From positions 56,002-120,001 of the forward strand of contig NZ_QEKH01000018.1 of NCBI RefSeq assembly GCF_003096415.1: 64,000 nt of DNA. Direction: 5' to 3'. This document shows, in pieces, positions 1-7,721 of the stretch. The position numbers and the translations under genes are program-made. Numbering within the stretch: the first letter of the stretch is position 1; every line of letters begins with the position of its first letter. Below the pieces are notes generated by a model. That model did no database searches. It was given only the letters and a program-made list of their open reading frames with translations, and was not told the origin of the DNA. The DNA comes from Victivallis vadensis. GTDB taxonomy: Bacteria > Verrucomicrobiota > Lentisphaeria > Victivallales > Victivallaceae.

Positions 1-279
1 GTTCTGGCAGAATGCACAGTCCAGATTGCAGCCGAAGGTGCCGAGCGAAAACGTGCGGGTGCCCGGCAGGAAAAAGGCGAGAGGCTTCTTTTCCACCGGG
101 TCGACCTGGAGCGCAGCCGGCCGCCCGAAGGAAAGCGCGACGAGCCTGCCGCCGTCGTTGCGCCGCACCCGGCAGAAACCGGTCCGGCCGGGAGCGATCA
201 CGCAGGCGCGCGGGCAGAGGTCGCACCGGACCTCTCCGCCGGGAAGAGAACTCTGAAAATCCGCTTCCCGCATTGACAT
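1..279 (-). CDS. amrS: AmmeMemoRadiSam-type radical SAM protein AmrS, N-terminal part (cut by window edge)
   Basis: The reverse strand reads open from an ATG at 279 to the window edge, giving the first 93 residues. A CxxCPRAC cluster (C19, C22, C26) precedes GCNLDCAFCQN, the CX3CX2C motif (C84, C88, C91) that holds the radical-SAM [4Fe-4S] cluster. Both motifs, and the order in which they occur, fit the AmrS / pyruvate-formate-lyase-activating-like family found in the AMMECR1-MEMO1-radical SAM system, whose substrate is unsettled. The ATG overlaps the TGA of the upstream YggL-like gene (TGATG), so translation is probably coupled. The catalytic barrel lies outside the window. Confidence 0.8.
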   Translation of the reverse strand, partial: MSMREADFQSSLPGGEVRCDLCPRACVIAPGRTGFCRVRRNDGGRLVALSFGRPAALQVDPVEKKPLAFFLPGTRTFSLGTFGCNLDCAFCQN

Positions 280-605
280 CATGCCTTTTTGGTGTCGTAC
301 CACGCGTCGGCGAAATCGGAACCTTCAACGGAGGTGACGCCGGGCAGGGAGTTCATGAAATCCAGCACCGCCTGGCGCTTTCCCGCTTCATCAGTGTTCA
401 CGAGGCCGGTGGTCACGAAAAGCTCCAGCTCGTTGACGTCGAAGCGCCCGCCGCACTCCAGCCCGAGCGAACCGATCTTGTCGATCACGCAGTCGGTGAA
501 GCGGTCGAATTCCTCGTCGGGCATCTCCGCATATTTGACCTTCAGGAAGAAACCGAGTTCCTGAAATTCGCCGCGGTGAAGTTTTTTGCGCAATCTTTTC
601 TTCAT
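279..605 (-). CDS. yggL: YggL-like (DUF469) ribosome-associated protein
   Basis: A 108-residue protein, the same size as E. coli YggL. It opens with the basic KKRLRKKLHRGEFQELGF segment and ends with the acidic DFADAWYD segment, matching the RLRKKMH-EFQELGF start and SELFDVWWD end of YggL, which binds the 50S subunit. The ATG at 605 has an AAGGA ribosome site; a TTG 18 bases upstream is a weaker alternative. The stop overlaps the start of the radical-SAM gene by one base. The family match is by sequence likeness; a ribosomal role here is inferred. Confidence 0.8.
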   Translation of the reverse strand: MKKRLRKKLHRGEFQELGFFLKVKYAEMPDEEFDRFTDCVIDKIGSLGLECGGRFDVNELELFVTTGLVNTDEAGKRQAVLDFMNSLPGVTSVEGSDFADAWYDTKKA

Positions 606-688
606 GGTGAAATTCCTTTTCAAGTTGATCGATTGAGATATGTCTATACTATAACACCGAAAACGGCTTTTCCCACCCGCGGCCGGCT

Positions 689-1315
689 TTATTTGTGGGT
701 TTTACGGTATTCCCAGGGGGGAGTCGGATTCTGCGCATTCCAGAGGCCGAGCCGGGCGCGGCGGGCGGCAAGCTCGGCGAGGGCGAATTCCGGTTCGTCG
801 CGGGCGTAGGCGACATAGTGCCAGGCATGGCCGAGCTTGACCATTTCAAAGTTCACGAATTTCCCGTCGACATAGACCTTGCCTACGGCGCGGCCGTACT
901 GGTCGGTGTTGGCGACTTCGACCCGGACGTTGCGGCCGAGGATCATATCGGCCAAAGCGTCCCGGGAAGCGCCGCCGCCCTGCTGGGCGGCTTCCGGCGC
1001 ATCGATGCCGTAAAACCGGATTTTGTATTTGGTGTCGCCTTCCGGAGTGAGCAAGGTGGCGGTGTCGCCGTCGTAGACCTGAATGATCTTGCCTTCCAGG
1101 ATTTCCCGGGGCTGTGCTTTGCCTTCCGCCGCGGAGCCGCCGGGCAGGAAGGTGCGCACGGAGCGGGGCAGGAAGCGCTGCACCTGAAGCAGCCGGATTC
1201 CGACCGAGTCGAGCCGGTCGAGGTTGAAAAGCAGCCCCCCCAGCAGAATCAGGAAAGCCATGAAAAAATAGTTGCAGATACGCCGGATGCGGGCGAACGG
1301 TCTGGAAGCCATCAT
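689..1315 (-). CDS. Membrane-anchored thermonuclease (SNase-like)
   Basis: About 208 residues from the ATG pair at 1315. One hydrophobic segment near the N-terminus (FFMAFLILLGGLLF) would act as signal anchor. The SNase fold follows with VYDGDTATLL, KIRFYGIDAPE and ALADMILGRNVRVE, then DQYGRAVGKVYV, FEMVKLGHAWHY and RARLGLW. These match the calcium-dependent OB-fold nuclease, including the arginine and glutamate/aspartate segments of its active site. It probably cleaves DNA or RNA outside the inner membrane. An in-frame extension upstream to 1492 has no ribosome site and was left out. Confidence 0.82.
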   Translation of the reverse strand: MMASRPFARIRRICNYFFMAFLILLGGLLFNLDRLDSVGIRLLQVQRFLPRSVRTFLPGGSAAEGKAQPREILEGKIIQVYDGDTATLLTPEGDTKYKIRFYGIDAPEAAQQGGGASRDALADMILGRNVRVEVANTDQYGRAVGKVYVDGKFVNFEMVKLGHAWHYVAYARDEPEFALAELAARRARLGLWNAQNPTPPWEYRKTHK

Positions 1316-1900
1316 TCTCACTTTCGTTAACGGTTGTCCGGATACTGTATCGCCGAGTCCGGCTTTTTTCAACTTCGGAAAGCATGTTTCCGCCGGTTTC
1401 GCGGAGAAGTTCAGGCTTCGGAGGGCGGCGGAAACGGTGCGGTTGATCGCACGTGACGGTTCCGAAGTGGCCGTTTGCGCAGATTCCCGCATTCAGCGTG
1501 ACCGCTCCGGCTCCGGTCGCTCCGCCAAGCGGTTTTCAGAGGAGGAAGCATGGAAAAAAGTTGATTTTCCGGGAGGAAGGCGAAAAAAGAATGAATTTTT
1601 ATTTTCATTTAAACAGGGTTGCGTTTTCAATTGAATTGGAATAATGCCGGTTTATCCGGCATTCGTTTTCCCACATGCGAAGAGGTGTGTTTGGAGAGGA
1701 AGCCGGCGATATGGAGCATTGTTTACGGAGCAGTATTCCGGTACCTGTCCGGCAGTATTCTGATTACTGCCGCCGGCCTGCCGGAAAGGAAATATCGGGG
1801 GAATTTTCCGTTTTGCGATTGCGCACCGCCGCTTCTTGCAATATTTTATAGCACATGAATCCGATTTGTGTTTATCATGAAATATTGTGAGAGGTTTGTT
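1316..1900. other. 585-base intergenic region with two hairpins
   Basis: No convincing gene in either strand. Two clean hairpins are visible: ATGCCGG/CCGGCAT at 1644-1662 followed by TCGTTTTC, and GGCAGTA/TACTGCC at 1751-1771 with a seven-base loop, itself followed by CCGGCCTGCCGG. The first could end a transcript; the second lies about 130 bases before aroB, where a leader RNA would be. I do not recognise a known riboswitch. Confidence 0.4.
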
Positions 1901-2965
1901 ATGGCGGTTGAAACGGTACGGGTGGGGCTGGAGGAGCGCGCCTATGATATTCTGATCGGTTCCGGCGTGCGCGAACGCGCGGCGGAGCTTGCATATGGAC
2001 GGCTGCTGACGGTGACGGATTCCGAGGTTGATGAACGGTACGGCGAGTGGATTGACACGGTGATCGGCGCCGATTTCAAATTCATCTTTCCGGCCGGAGA
2101 AGCCTCCAAGACTCCCGTTACCGTGATCGACATCTGCCGGTATGCCGCGCTGGAGAAATACGACCGTAAAAGCTGTTTTGTCGCGGTCGGCGGCGGTGTG
2201 GTCGGCGATATGACCGGATTCGCGGCCGCGATCTATATGCGCGGCGTCCGTTTCGTGCAGATTCCGACTACGCTGCTGGCGATGGTCGACTCCAGCGTCG
2301 GCGGCAAGACCGGCGTGGACATCCCGGAGGGGAAGAACCTGGTCGGCGCGTTCCACCAGCCGCAACTGGTGCTGATCGACCCGGATTTCCTGAAGACCCT
2401 GCCGGGGCGGGAGATCCGCTGCGGCCTCGCGGAGATCGTCAAAACCGCGATGATCCTCGATGCGGAGTTGTTCGCCGAGCTGGAACGCGATCCGGCCGGG
2501 CTGGTTGACGCGGCCGATTTCGGGCGCATGGCGCGGATCATCCGGCGCTGCTGCGAGCTGAAGGCGGCGGTCGTCGCCGAGGACGAACGTGAAGCGGGGC
2601 TGCGGGCGATCCTGAATTACGGCCATACCTTCGGACATGCGGTCGAAATGCTCAGCGGTTTTTCCATCAGCCACGGGGAAGGAGTCGCGATCGGCATGTG
2701 CGCCGCGGCGGAATTGGCGGTGGCCTCCGGAACCCTTTCGCGTGCTGAAGCCGACCGTCAGAAGGCGTTGCTGCAGGCGGTCGGCCTGCCGGTTTCCCTT
2801 TCCCGCCGGTTCGCCGTAGACAAGGTGGTCGATGTGATGGGGCGCGACAAGAAGAGTGCGGACGGCAGGATCAAGGTGGTGACTGTCGACCGGATCGGTC
2901 ATGCCGCGGTCGGGCAGCCGCCGTTGGAGGCGATTGCCGCCGCGGTGGAGGCGATTTATGCTTGA
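1901..2965 (+). CDS. aroB: 3-dehydroquinate synthase
   Basis: Converts DAHP to 3-dehydroquinate, the second step of the shikimate pathway, in the cytosol. The 354-residue protein carries the NAD-binding GGGVVGDMTGF loop, the RGVRFVQIPTTLLAMVDSS segment, GGKTGVD, and the metal ligands in GLAEIVK, NYGHTFGH and HGEGVAIGM. The ATG at 1901 is preceded by GTGAGAGG; an in-frame ATG 33 bases upstream has no ribosome site. The last eight bases overlap dprA, so the two genes are one transcript. Confidence 0.96.
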   Translation: MAVETVRVGLEERAYDILIGSGVRERAAELAYGRLLTVTDSEVDERYGEWIDTVIGADFKFIFPAGEASKTPVTVIDICRYAALEKYDRKSCFVAVGGGVVGDMTGFAAAIYMRGVRFVQIPTTLLAMVDSSVGGKTGVDIPEGKNLVGAFHQPQLVLIDPDFLKTLPGREIRCGLAEIVKTAMILDAELFAELERDPAGLVDAADFGRMARIIRRCCELKAAVVAEDEREAGLRAILNYGHTFGHAVEMLSGFSISHGEGVAIGMCAAAELAVASGTLSRAEADRQKALLQAVGLPVSLSRRFAVDKVVDVMGRDKKSADGRIKVVTVDRIGHAAVGQPPLEAIAAAVEAIYA

Positions 2966-4100
2966 CCGGGAGGCCTGTATTGTCCTGAATATGATTTCAG
3001 GCGTCGGATATGTGAAATACACGGCGCTCTGCGACGAATTCGGCTCGCCGGCCGGCGTATTCCGGCGGAGCGCCCGCGAATTGATGCACGTTCCCGGCAT
3101 CGGTGAAACGCTGGCCGTCAAGATCGCGGAGTTCGATTGGGAAGGGGAGCTGGCCCGCGAGCTGGAGCTGGCGGACAAAGCGGGAGTACGGGTCATCACG
3201 CTGTTCGATGAGGCCTATCCCGCCGTGCTGCGCAACCTCTACGATCCGCCGCTGTGTCTGTATGTGCGGGGCCGCCTGCCGGAATTTCCGGAATACGCAG
3301 TCGCGGTGGTCGGTTCGCGCCGGATGTCCGATTACGGGGCCCGGATGACGCGGCAGATCACCGCCGAGGCGGTGGCGGCCGGATACACTGTGGTTTCCGG
3401 GCTGGCTTACGGAGTCGACACCGTCGCGCACGGCATGACCGTCGAGCAGGGCGGCTGTACGGTCGCGGTGCTGGGCGGCGGACTGATGCGGATTCATCCG
3501 CAGGAGAATGTGCCGCTGGCGCGCCGGATCGTGGAAACCGGCGGCGCGGTGATCAGTGAATTTCCGATGAACTTCCCGGTCAGCCGCACTTCGTTCCCGC
3601 GCCGGAACCGGATCGTTGCGGGTTTGGCCCGGCTGACCATCGTGACCGAAGCCGGGATCGGCAGCGGAGCGTTGATCACCGCGCGGCTGGCGCTGGACAA
3701 CGGCCGCGATGTATTCGCGGTGCCGGGACATGCGGACAATCCGCAGGCGCAGGGCTGTCACCAGCTGATCAAAGAGGGGGCCGCCGGATTGATCGAGAAT
3801 TTCAGCGACGTGCTCAATGCGATCGGAGTGGGGTTCGGCTACCTGCCCGGCCTTGCTCCGGGCGGCGAGGCGAATGAGGACGCGGTGCCCTACGACAGTT
3901 CATCCGTCGGCGATCTTCCGCCGGAAGCGCGTGAAATCTGGAAACTGCTGGACGGGCGCGAGCTTTCCCTTGACCTCCTTGCCGAGGAGACCGGCCGCGA
4001 AACCGGTGCGTTGCTCTCCACATTGATGATGCTCGAAATGAAGCTGCTGGTCGAGCACGGCAGCGATATGGTTTACCGCCGCATTCCCCGGCGTCCGTGA
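2958..4100 (+). CDS. dprA: DNA-processing protein DprA
   Basis: DprA binds incoming single-stranded DNA and loads RecA during natural transformation. The 380-residue protein has an N-terminal HhH/SAM-like region (residues 1-70), the Rossmann-like core with VGSRRMSDYG, VSGLAYGVDTVAH, VAVLGGG, SEFPMNF, FPRRNRIVAGL, TEAGIGSGALITA and FAVPGH, and a C-terminal winged helix (residues about 315-378), the domain that in other species touches the competence or partner proteins. The ATG lies inside the end of aroB. No other competence gene is in the window. Confidence 0.96.
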   Translation: MLDREACIVLNMISGVGYVKYTALCDEFGSPAGVFRRSARELMHVPGIGETLAVKIAEFDWEGELARELELADKAGVRVITLFDEAYPAVLRNLYDPPLCLYVRGRLPEFPEYAVAVVGSRRMSDYGARMTRQITAEAVAAGYTVVSGLAYGVDTVAHGMTVEQGGCTVAVLGGGLMRIHPQENVPLARRIVETGGAVISEFPMNFPVSRTSFPRRNRIVAGLARLTIVTEAGIGSGALITARLALDNGRDVFAVPGHADNPQAQGCHQLIKEGAAGLIENFSDVLNAIGVGFGYLPGLAPGGEANEDAVPYDSSSVGDLPPEAREIWKLLDGRELSLDLLAEETGRETGALLSTLMMLEMKLLVEHGSDMVYRRIPRRP

Positions 4101-4163
4101 GGCCGGAAAGCTATTTCGGCGGGGGCAGCAGCGTACACTCCCGTGCCTGCAATCCCGGAAGGT

Positions 4164-5153
4164 TCAGCGGTTCGGATTGACGACCTCTTTGCCGAGGTCG
4201 AGCAGGCCGCTGGAACGGGGAGGCTGCGGCAGCGGAGCGGCATTCTCCAATGGGTCGCCGTTTTCGTTCAGCAGTTGGGTCGCGGTGAGCTTGCCGGCGT
4301 TGGGATCCTGAAAATCGATGCCGACGCGGGCGACGGCGCCGCCGGCGAGAGTGACCATGCCGTTGGCCGGATCGCGGACGAGAGTCGGAATGGTGCCGGT
4401 GGTTTTCCAGTGCTGGTTGGCGATGCAGGTGCCGTCCAGAGCGAATGCCAGATAGTGGAACACCTTGGGCGAAACCGGCATCAGCAGGTGGATGCGGCTC
4501 AGCATGTCGACTTCGGCGCGGAACTGTTCCTGCCCGATCCGTTTGCCGATCCGGATGACACCGTATACCTTGTCATTGTCCTCCACGACGAGGTAAAAGA
4601 AGCGGTCCGGCCCTTCGGTCATCGAGCGGATGGAATAGGTGCGTTCCACGGACTTTTCTTCTCCTTTGCCGGTCAGGTCGGGGATGCCGACGCTTTTGGA
4701 CCAGACTTCCACGCCGGGGCTGACCTGAAAACGGGTCTCCTTGGACTGGTATTCCGCCGGAAGCTGGGCATGACTCACATAGGCGAACATCCGGTAGGTC
4801 CCGAGCGGATCCAGATTGTAGTATTTGGAAACCGGAATCACCAGACGCTTGATTTCGCCGGCGCGCAGCAGCAGCCCGGTCGTGTTGATCTCCGCGCCGG
4901 GGCGCTTGGGCACGAGGTTGTTTTTGCTGTCGCGGATTTCGAACAGCACGAAACCCTGAAGCTTCGGGTCGTGTCCGAAAGCCAGCGCCCGCCCGCTGTC
5001 GTTGCGGAGGGTGACGGCGGCGTAAATTGGTTCATACTGCATGTAGACAGTCCGGTTCAGGCTGAGATCCATCGCGACCTGGGCAAAGGTGGCGGCGGCA
5101 CAGACCAGCGCCGCCGGCGTCAGCAGCAGTTTCAAAAGGGTGTGGGAAATCAT
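4164..5153 (-). CDS. Exported protein of unknown function
   Basis: The 329-residue product starts with a typical Sec signal peptide (hydrophobic LLKLLLTPAALVCAAATFAQ, cleavage near AFA/Q), so it is probably periplasmic. The body alternates beta-rich stretches (MQYEPIYAAVTLRNDSG, LGTYRMFAYVSHAQL) that suggest Ig-like or jelly-roll folding; the early part resembles domains that describe a protein needing equal strand pairs rather than an enzyme. The C-terminus is proline-rich. It starts three bases after the stop of the heptosyltransferase gene, so it is co-transcribed with envelope sugar genes. No family recognised. Confidence 0.65.
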   Translation of the reverse strand: MISHTLLKLLLTPAALVCAAATFAQVAMDLSLNRTVYMQYEPIYAAVTLRNDSGRALAFGHDPKLQGFVLFEIRDSKNNLVPKRPGAEINTTGLLLRAGEIKRLVIPVSKYYNLDPLGTYRMFAYVSHAQLPAEYQSKETRFQVSPGVEVWSKSVGIPDLTGKGEEKSVERTYSIRSMTEGPDRFFYLVVEDNDKVYGVIRIGKRIGQEQFRAEVDMLSRIHLLMPVSPKVFHYLAFALDGTCIANQHWKTTGTIPTLVRDPANGMVTLAGGAVARVGIDFQDPNAGKLTATQLLNENGDPLENAAPLPQPPRSSGLLDLGKEVVNPNR

Positions 5154-5156
5154 GGC

Positions 5157-6218
5157 TCAGTTCTCCTGTGGTTGGGTGAGTACCTGAAAGGCGTCCGCCG
5201 CTATTTTATCCGCGTCAAGGCGATGGCAGCGCAGCAGCCCGTCGACAGGACGGCAGTTGCGCTTCATGCACCGGACGCAATCGATGTTCAACTGATAAAT
5301 CCGGGTACGCTCTCCGTAGGGGCCGGTCTTTTCGGGGCAGGTCGGGCCGAAAAAGGCAAAGACCGGCTTGTTCAGCGCCGCCGCCGCGTGCACCGGGCCG
5401 GAATCGTTGCTGATCACCAGCGAGGAGGCGCGGAGCACCTCCATCATGCCCGTCAGCGAGGTTTTTCCGGCCAGCGGCAGCACGGGAACTTCGCCGCGGA
5501 GCCGTTCGACGATCTCCTGCTCGATCTTCCGGTCGCCGCCCGCCCCGATGATCGCGAATACGTAATCCGGCAGCAGTTGGTGAAGCCGCCGGGCGATTCC
5601 GGCGAACAGGGCGGGAGGAAACTGTTTGCTCTGCCAGCGGGCTCCCGGAATCAGGGCGACCAGCCGGGAGGGCAGGGGACCGGCCAGAGTCTCCAGTTTG
5701 CGGAGGGCGGCCGGATTGGCGGGCAGCTCCGGCAGCCTGACCGGGCCATTGTTTCCGGTCAGTTCCCCGATCAGGGCGCTGTTGCGTTCAAGGGCATGGC
5801 CCGGCGCGACGGCGATGCGCCGGCTGTAGAACCACTTTGCGGCGGTTTCGCGGGTCTGGGCGAAGCCGACGACCGGACCGCCCCGGGTCAGGGAGGCGAA
5901 CAGCGCACTGCGGGTCAGCCCCTGAAAGTCGATCACCAGATCGTACTTCTTGCGCCGGAGTTCGCGGGCCAGCTTCAGGAATTCCGGCACCATCGTGGAA
6001 ACCCGTCCCATCCTTTTGCGCTCGAAGAGAATCCGTTCGGAAACCGGAAAGGGGGAGTAGTCGAGGATGTCGGCAAAAGCGGGATGGATCAGGAAGTCCA
6101 GCGTCGCTTCCGGGCAGTGAATGCGCAATTCCGCCAGGGCCGGGAACACATGCAGGATATCTCCGAGGCTGCTCGGCTTGATGACCAGAATCCGCTTGAC
6201 CTTGGCGAGTTCGAACAT
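5157..6218 (-). CDS. GT9-family ADP-heptose:LPS heptosyltransferase-like protein
   Basis: 353 residues from the ATG at 6218. The start KRILVIKPSSLGDILHVFPALAEL is the N-terminal signature of WaaC/WaaF/WaaQ-type enzymes, which add heptose to the LPS core from ADP-heptose at the inner membrane. Later motifs fit: DLVIDFQGLTRSALFA, LIPGARWQSKQFP, and the donor-binding SLVISNDSGPVHAAAALNKPVFAFFGPT. The extended open frame upstream is only the reverse of another gene. It starts two bases after the phosphoesterase stop. The exact sugar transferred is unknown. Confidence 0.88.
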   Translation of the reverse strand: MFELAKVKRILVIKPSSLGDILHVFPALAELRIHCPEATLDFLIHPAFADILDYSPFPVSERILFERKRMGRVSTMVPEFLKLARELRRKKYDLVIDFQGLTRSALFASLTRGGPVVGFAQTRETAAKWFYSRRIAVAPGHALERNSALIGELTGNNGPVRLPELPANPAALRKLETLAGPLPSRLVALIPGARWQSKQFPPALFAGIARRLHQLLPDYVFAIIGAGGDRKIEQEIVERLRGEVPVLPLAGKTSLTGMMEVLRASSLVISNDSGPVHAAAALNKPVFAFFGPTCPEKTGPYGERTRIYQLNIDCVRCMKRNCRPVDGLLRCHRLDADKIAADAFQVLTQPQEN

Positions 6219-6219
6219 T

Positions 6220-7035
6220 CTAGGTACCGACGGCGAGCCGGAGCGCCAGTCTTTCGGGCAATCCGGCGTCGATGATCTTGTTCTGCTGCGCGGCGATATC
6301 GTAGGGAATCCGGTAGCGGGTGATGGTTCCCGCATCGGTGTCCATGATCGCGAAGCTGGAACGCGGGTCCCGGTTGCGCGGCTGGCCGATGCTGCCGACA
6401 TTGAACAGGTATTTGTAGCCGGCCTTGATTTCGACGGTCAGCTCGTCTTCATAGTTGAAATCGGTATTGGAAAGCTCGAACTGGTAGTTGTAGGTCCACT
6501 CCGGGATTTCGTCGATGCTCCGCTCGTTGATGCTGGTGATCGGCTTCTTGCAGAACGCGACCGGAACGTGGGAGTGCCCGCAAAAACAGATCTGGGTGAA
6601 CTGATAGGAGAAGTTGTCCGCGGCATGGTGGCAGTCGAAGATGTAGCCCCAGTTTTCCGGCGTGTCCAGCGTCGCGTGAACGATCGTGGAGTTGTTGCCG
6701 GGGATCCGGGTCCGATAGGGCATGGAGACCAGCCACGCGCGTTCCGCATCGGTCAGCTGCTCCCTGGTCCAGTTCACCGCGAATTTCGCGTGCGGATTAA
6801 AGCCGGAAAGCTCCGTCTTGCCGTTGGCCGTGTATTCGTCGTGGTTGCCGCGCACCATTGCCACCCAGGCAAGATCGCGTACCAGATAAAGACATTCGCG
6901 CGGTTCCGCGTTGTAGCCGACGATGTCGCCGAGTGAAACAAAATGATCGACTCCGATCTCCCTGCACTTTTCCAGAACCACCTTCAGTGCATCGCTGTTG
7001 GCGTGAATGTCACTGAGAATCGCGTACTTAGCCAT
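6220..7035 (-). CDS. Calcineurin-like metallophosphoesterase
   Basis: 271 residues with all metal-binding blocks of the family in order: SDIHAN (DxH), SLGDIVGY (GD), MVRGNHDEY (GNHD/E), IVHAT and CGHSHVP (GHxH). The arrangement resembles the stand-alone YfcE/PrpE-like phosphatases acting on nucleotides or phosphodiesters. First gene of the minus-strand operon with the GT9 enzyme and the exported protein. The substrate cannot be read from sequence. Confidence 0.88.
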   Translation of the reverse strand: MAKYAILSDIHANSDALKVVLEKCREIGVDHFVSLGDIVGYNAEPRECLYLVRDLAWVAMVRGNHDEYTANGKTELSGFNPHAKFAVNWTREQLTDAERAWLVSMPYRTRIPGNNSTIVHATLDTPENWGYIFDCHHAADNFSYQFTQICFCGHSHVPVAFCKKPITSINERSIDEIPEWTYNYQFELSNTDFNYEDELTVEIKAGYKYLFNVGSIGQPRNRDPRSSFAIMDTDAGTITRYRIPYDIAAQQNKIIDAGLPERLALRLAVGT

Positions 7036-7205
7036 CGTTCGTTCTTATCCCGACCTCGGCTTCGCCTTGAGGAAAGCGAAGCGTGTTTCAATTATGATTT
7101 ATCTTTCATACAAAAACAGGATCGTGCCGGAAATCTCTTTCCCGCAAAATCCCGGCGCCTTTCGCCGTTCCCGGAACCTGTTCCGGAATTCAGGCGAAGC
7201 AAAGC

Positions 7206-7568
7206 ACATCGCCGCTGTAAGCCGGATTCTGTATCCCGCCGAAGCGGAACGGCAATCATCTGTCTATGCGACCAGAACCCGGGACTGATAGCGCCGCGAG
7301 CAGCGGCATCATCCCCTATTTGGTCTTGCTGCGGGAGGGGTTTACCATGCGGCGCCGCTCTCGCTGCGCGCCCGGTGGGCTCTTACCCCACCCTTTCACC
7401 CTTACCTTCAGCCGAAGCCGGAGGCGGTTTGCTTTCTGTTGCACTGGCCTTCTCGCGGCGTATGGTCCGCGATATCCTTCTTTTCAAAAGGACTCCCTGC
7501 TCTCTGCAGTCCGGACTTTCCTCGAACGGCGGGTTGCCCAGCTGTCCGCGATTGCCCACGGCTGATGT
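7206..7568 (-). ncRNA. rnpB: RNase P RNA (bacterial class A)
   Basis: Read on the minus strand, the transcript holds the conserved GAGGAAAGTCCGGACT near its 5' end and ACAGAATCCGGCTTACAG near its 3' end, the two halves of the RNase P catalytic core. The ends pair as helix P1: ACATC and GCCG at the 5' end with CGGC and GATGT at the 3' end, which fixes the limits. The RNA cleaves 5' leaders from pre-tRNAs. Length near 363 nt is normal. Confidence 0.95.
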
Positions 7569-7582
7569 ACCTTGCGTTTGTT

Positions 7583-7610
7583 AATATAGCCATCCCTTTG
7601 GAATATACAA
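7583..7610 (-). promoter_or_regulatory. Probable sigma-70 promoter of rnpB
   Basis: On the minus strand TTGTAT and TATATT are 16 bases apart, and the -10 box ends about 14 bases before the start of helix P1. Confidence 0.5.
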
Positions 7611-7657
7611 GAGTGTCCGGGCTTTTTTTTGAGCATCCATATTATTTTTCCGCAGGT

Positions 7658-7686
7658 TTGCATTGAAAGTGCTCCGACTGTATATT
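7658..7686 (+). promoter_or_regulatory. Probable promoter of the GT39-like gene
   Basis: TTGCAT, 17 bases, TATATT, ending 35 bases before the start codon at 7722. Confidence 0.45.
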
Positions 7687-7721
7687 GGGAACAGGTTGAA
7701 TTTTAGCGGAGGAAGTTTGAA

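Noticed and set aside
12..809. Long plus-strand open frame at the left edge
   Set aside because: It lies over the radical-SAM, YggL and thermonuclease genes on the other strand, is arginine-rich and has no ribosome site; a shadow frame of high-GC DNA.
1652..3199. 515-codon minus-strand frame across aroB
   Set aside because: Pure reverse shadow of aroB, with a histidine/arginine/aspartate-rich composition typical of antisense frames.
4143..6275. 710-codon plus-strand frame over the heptosyltransferase region
   Set aside because: Antisense of two well-identified genes; no motif or ribosome site.
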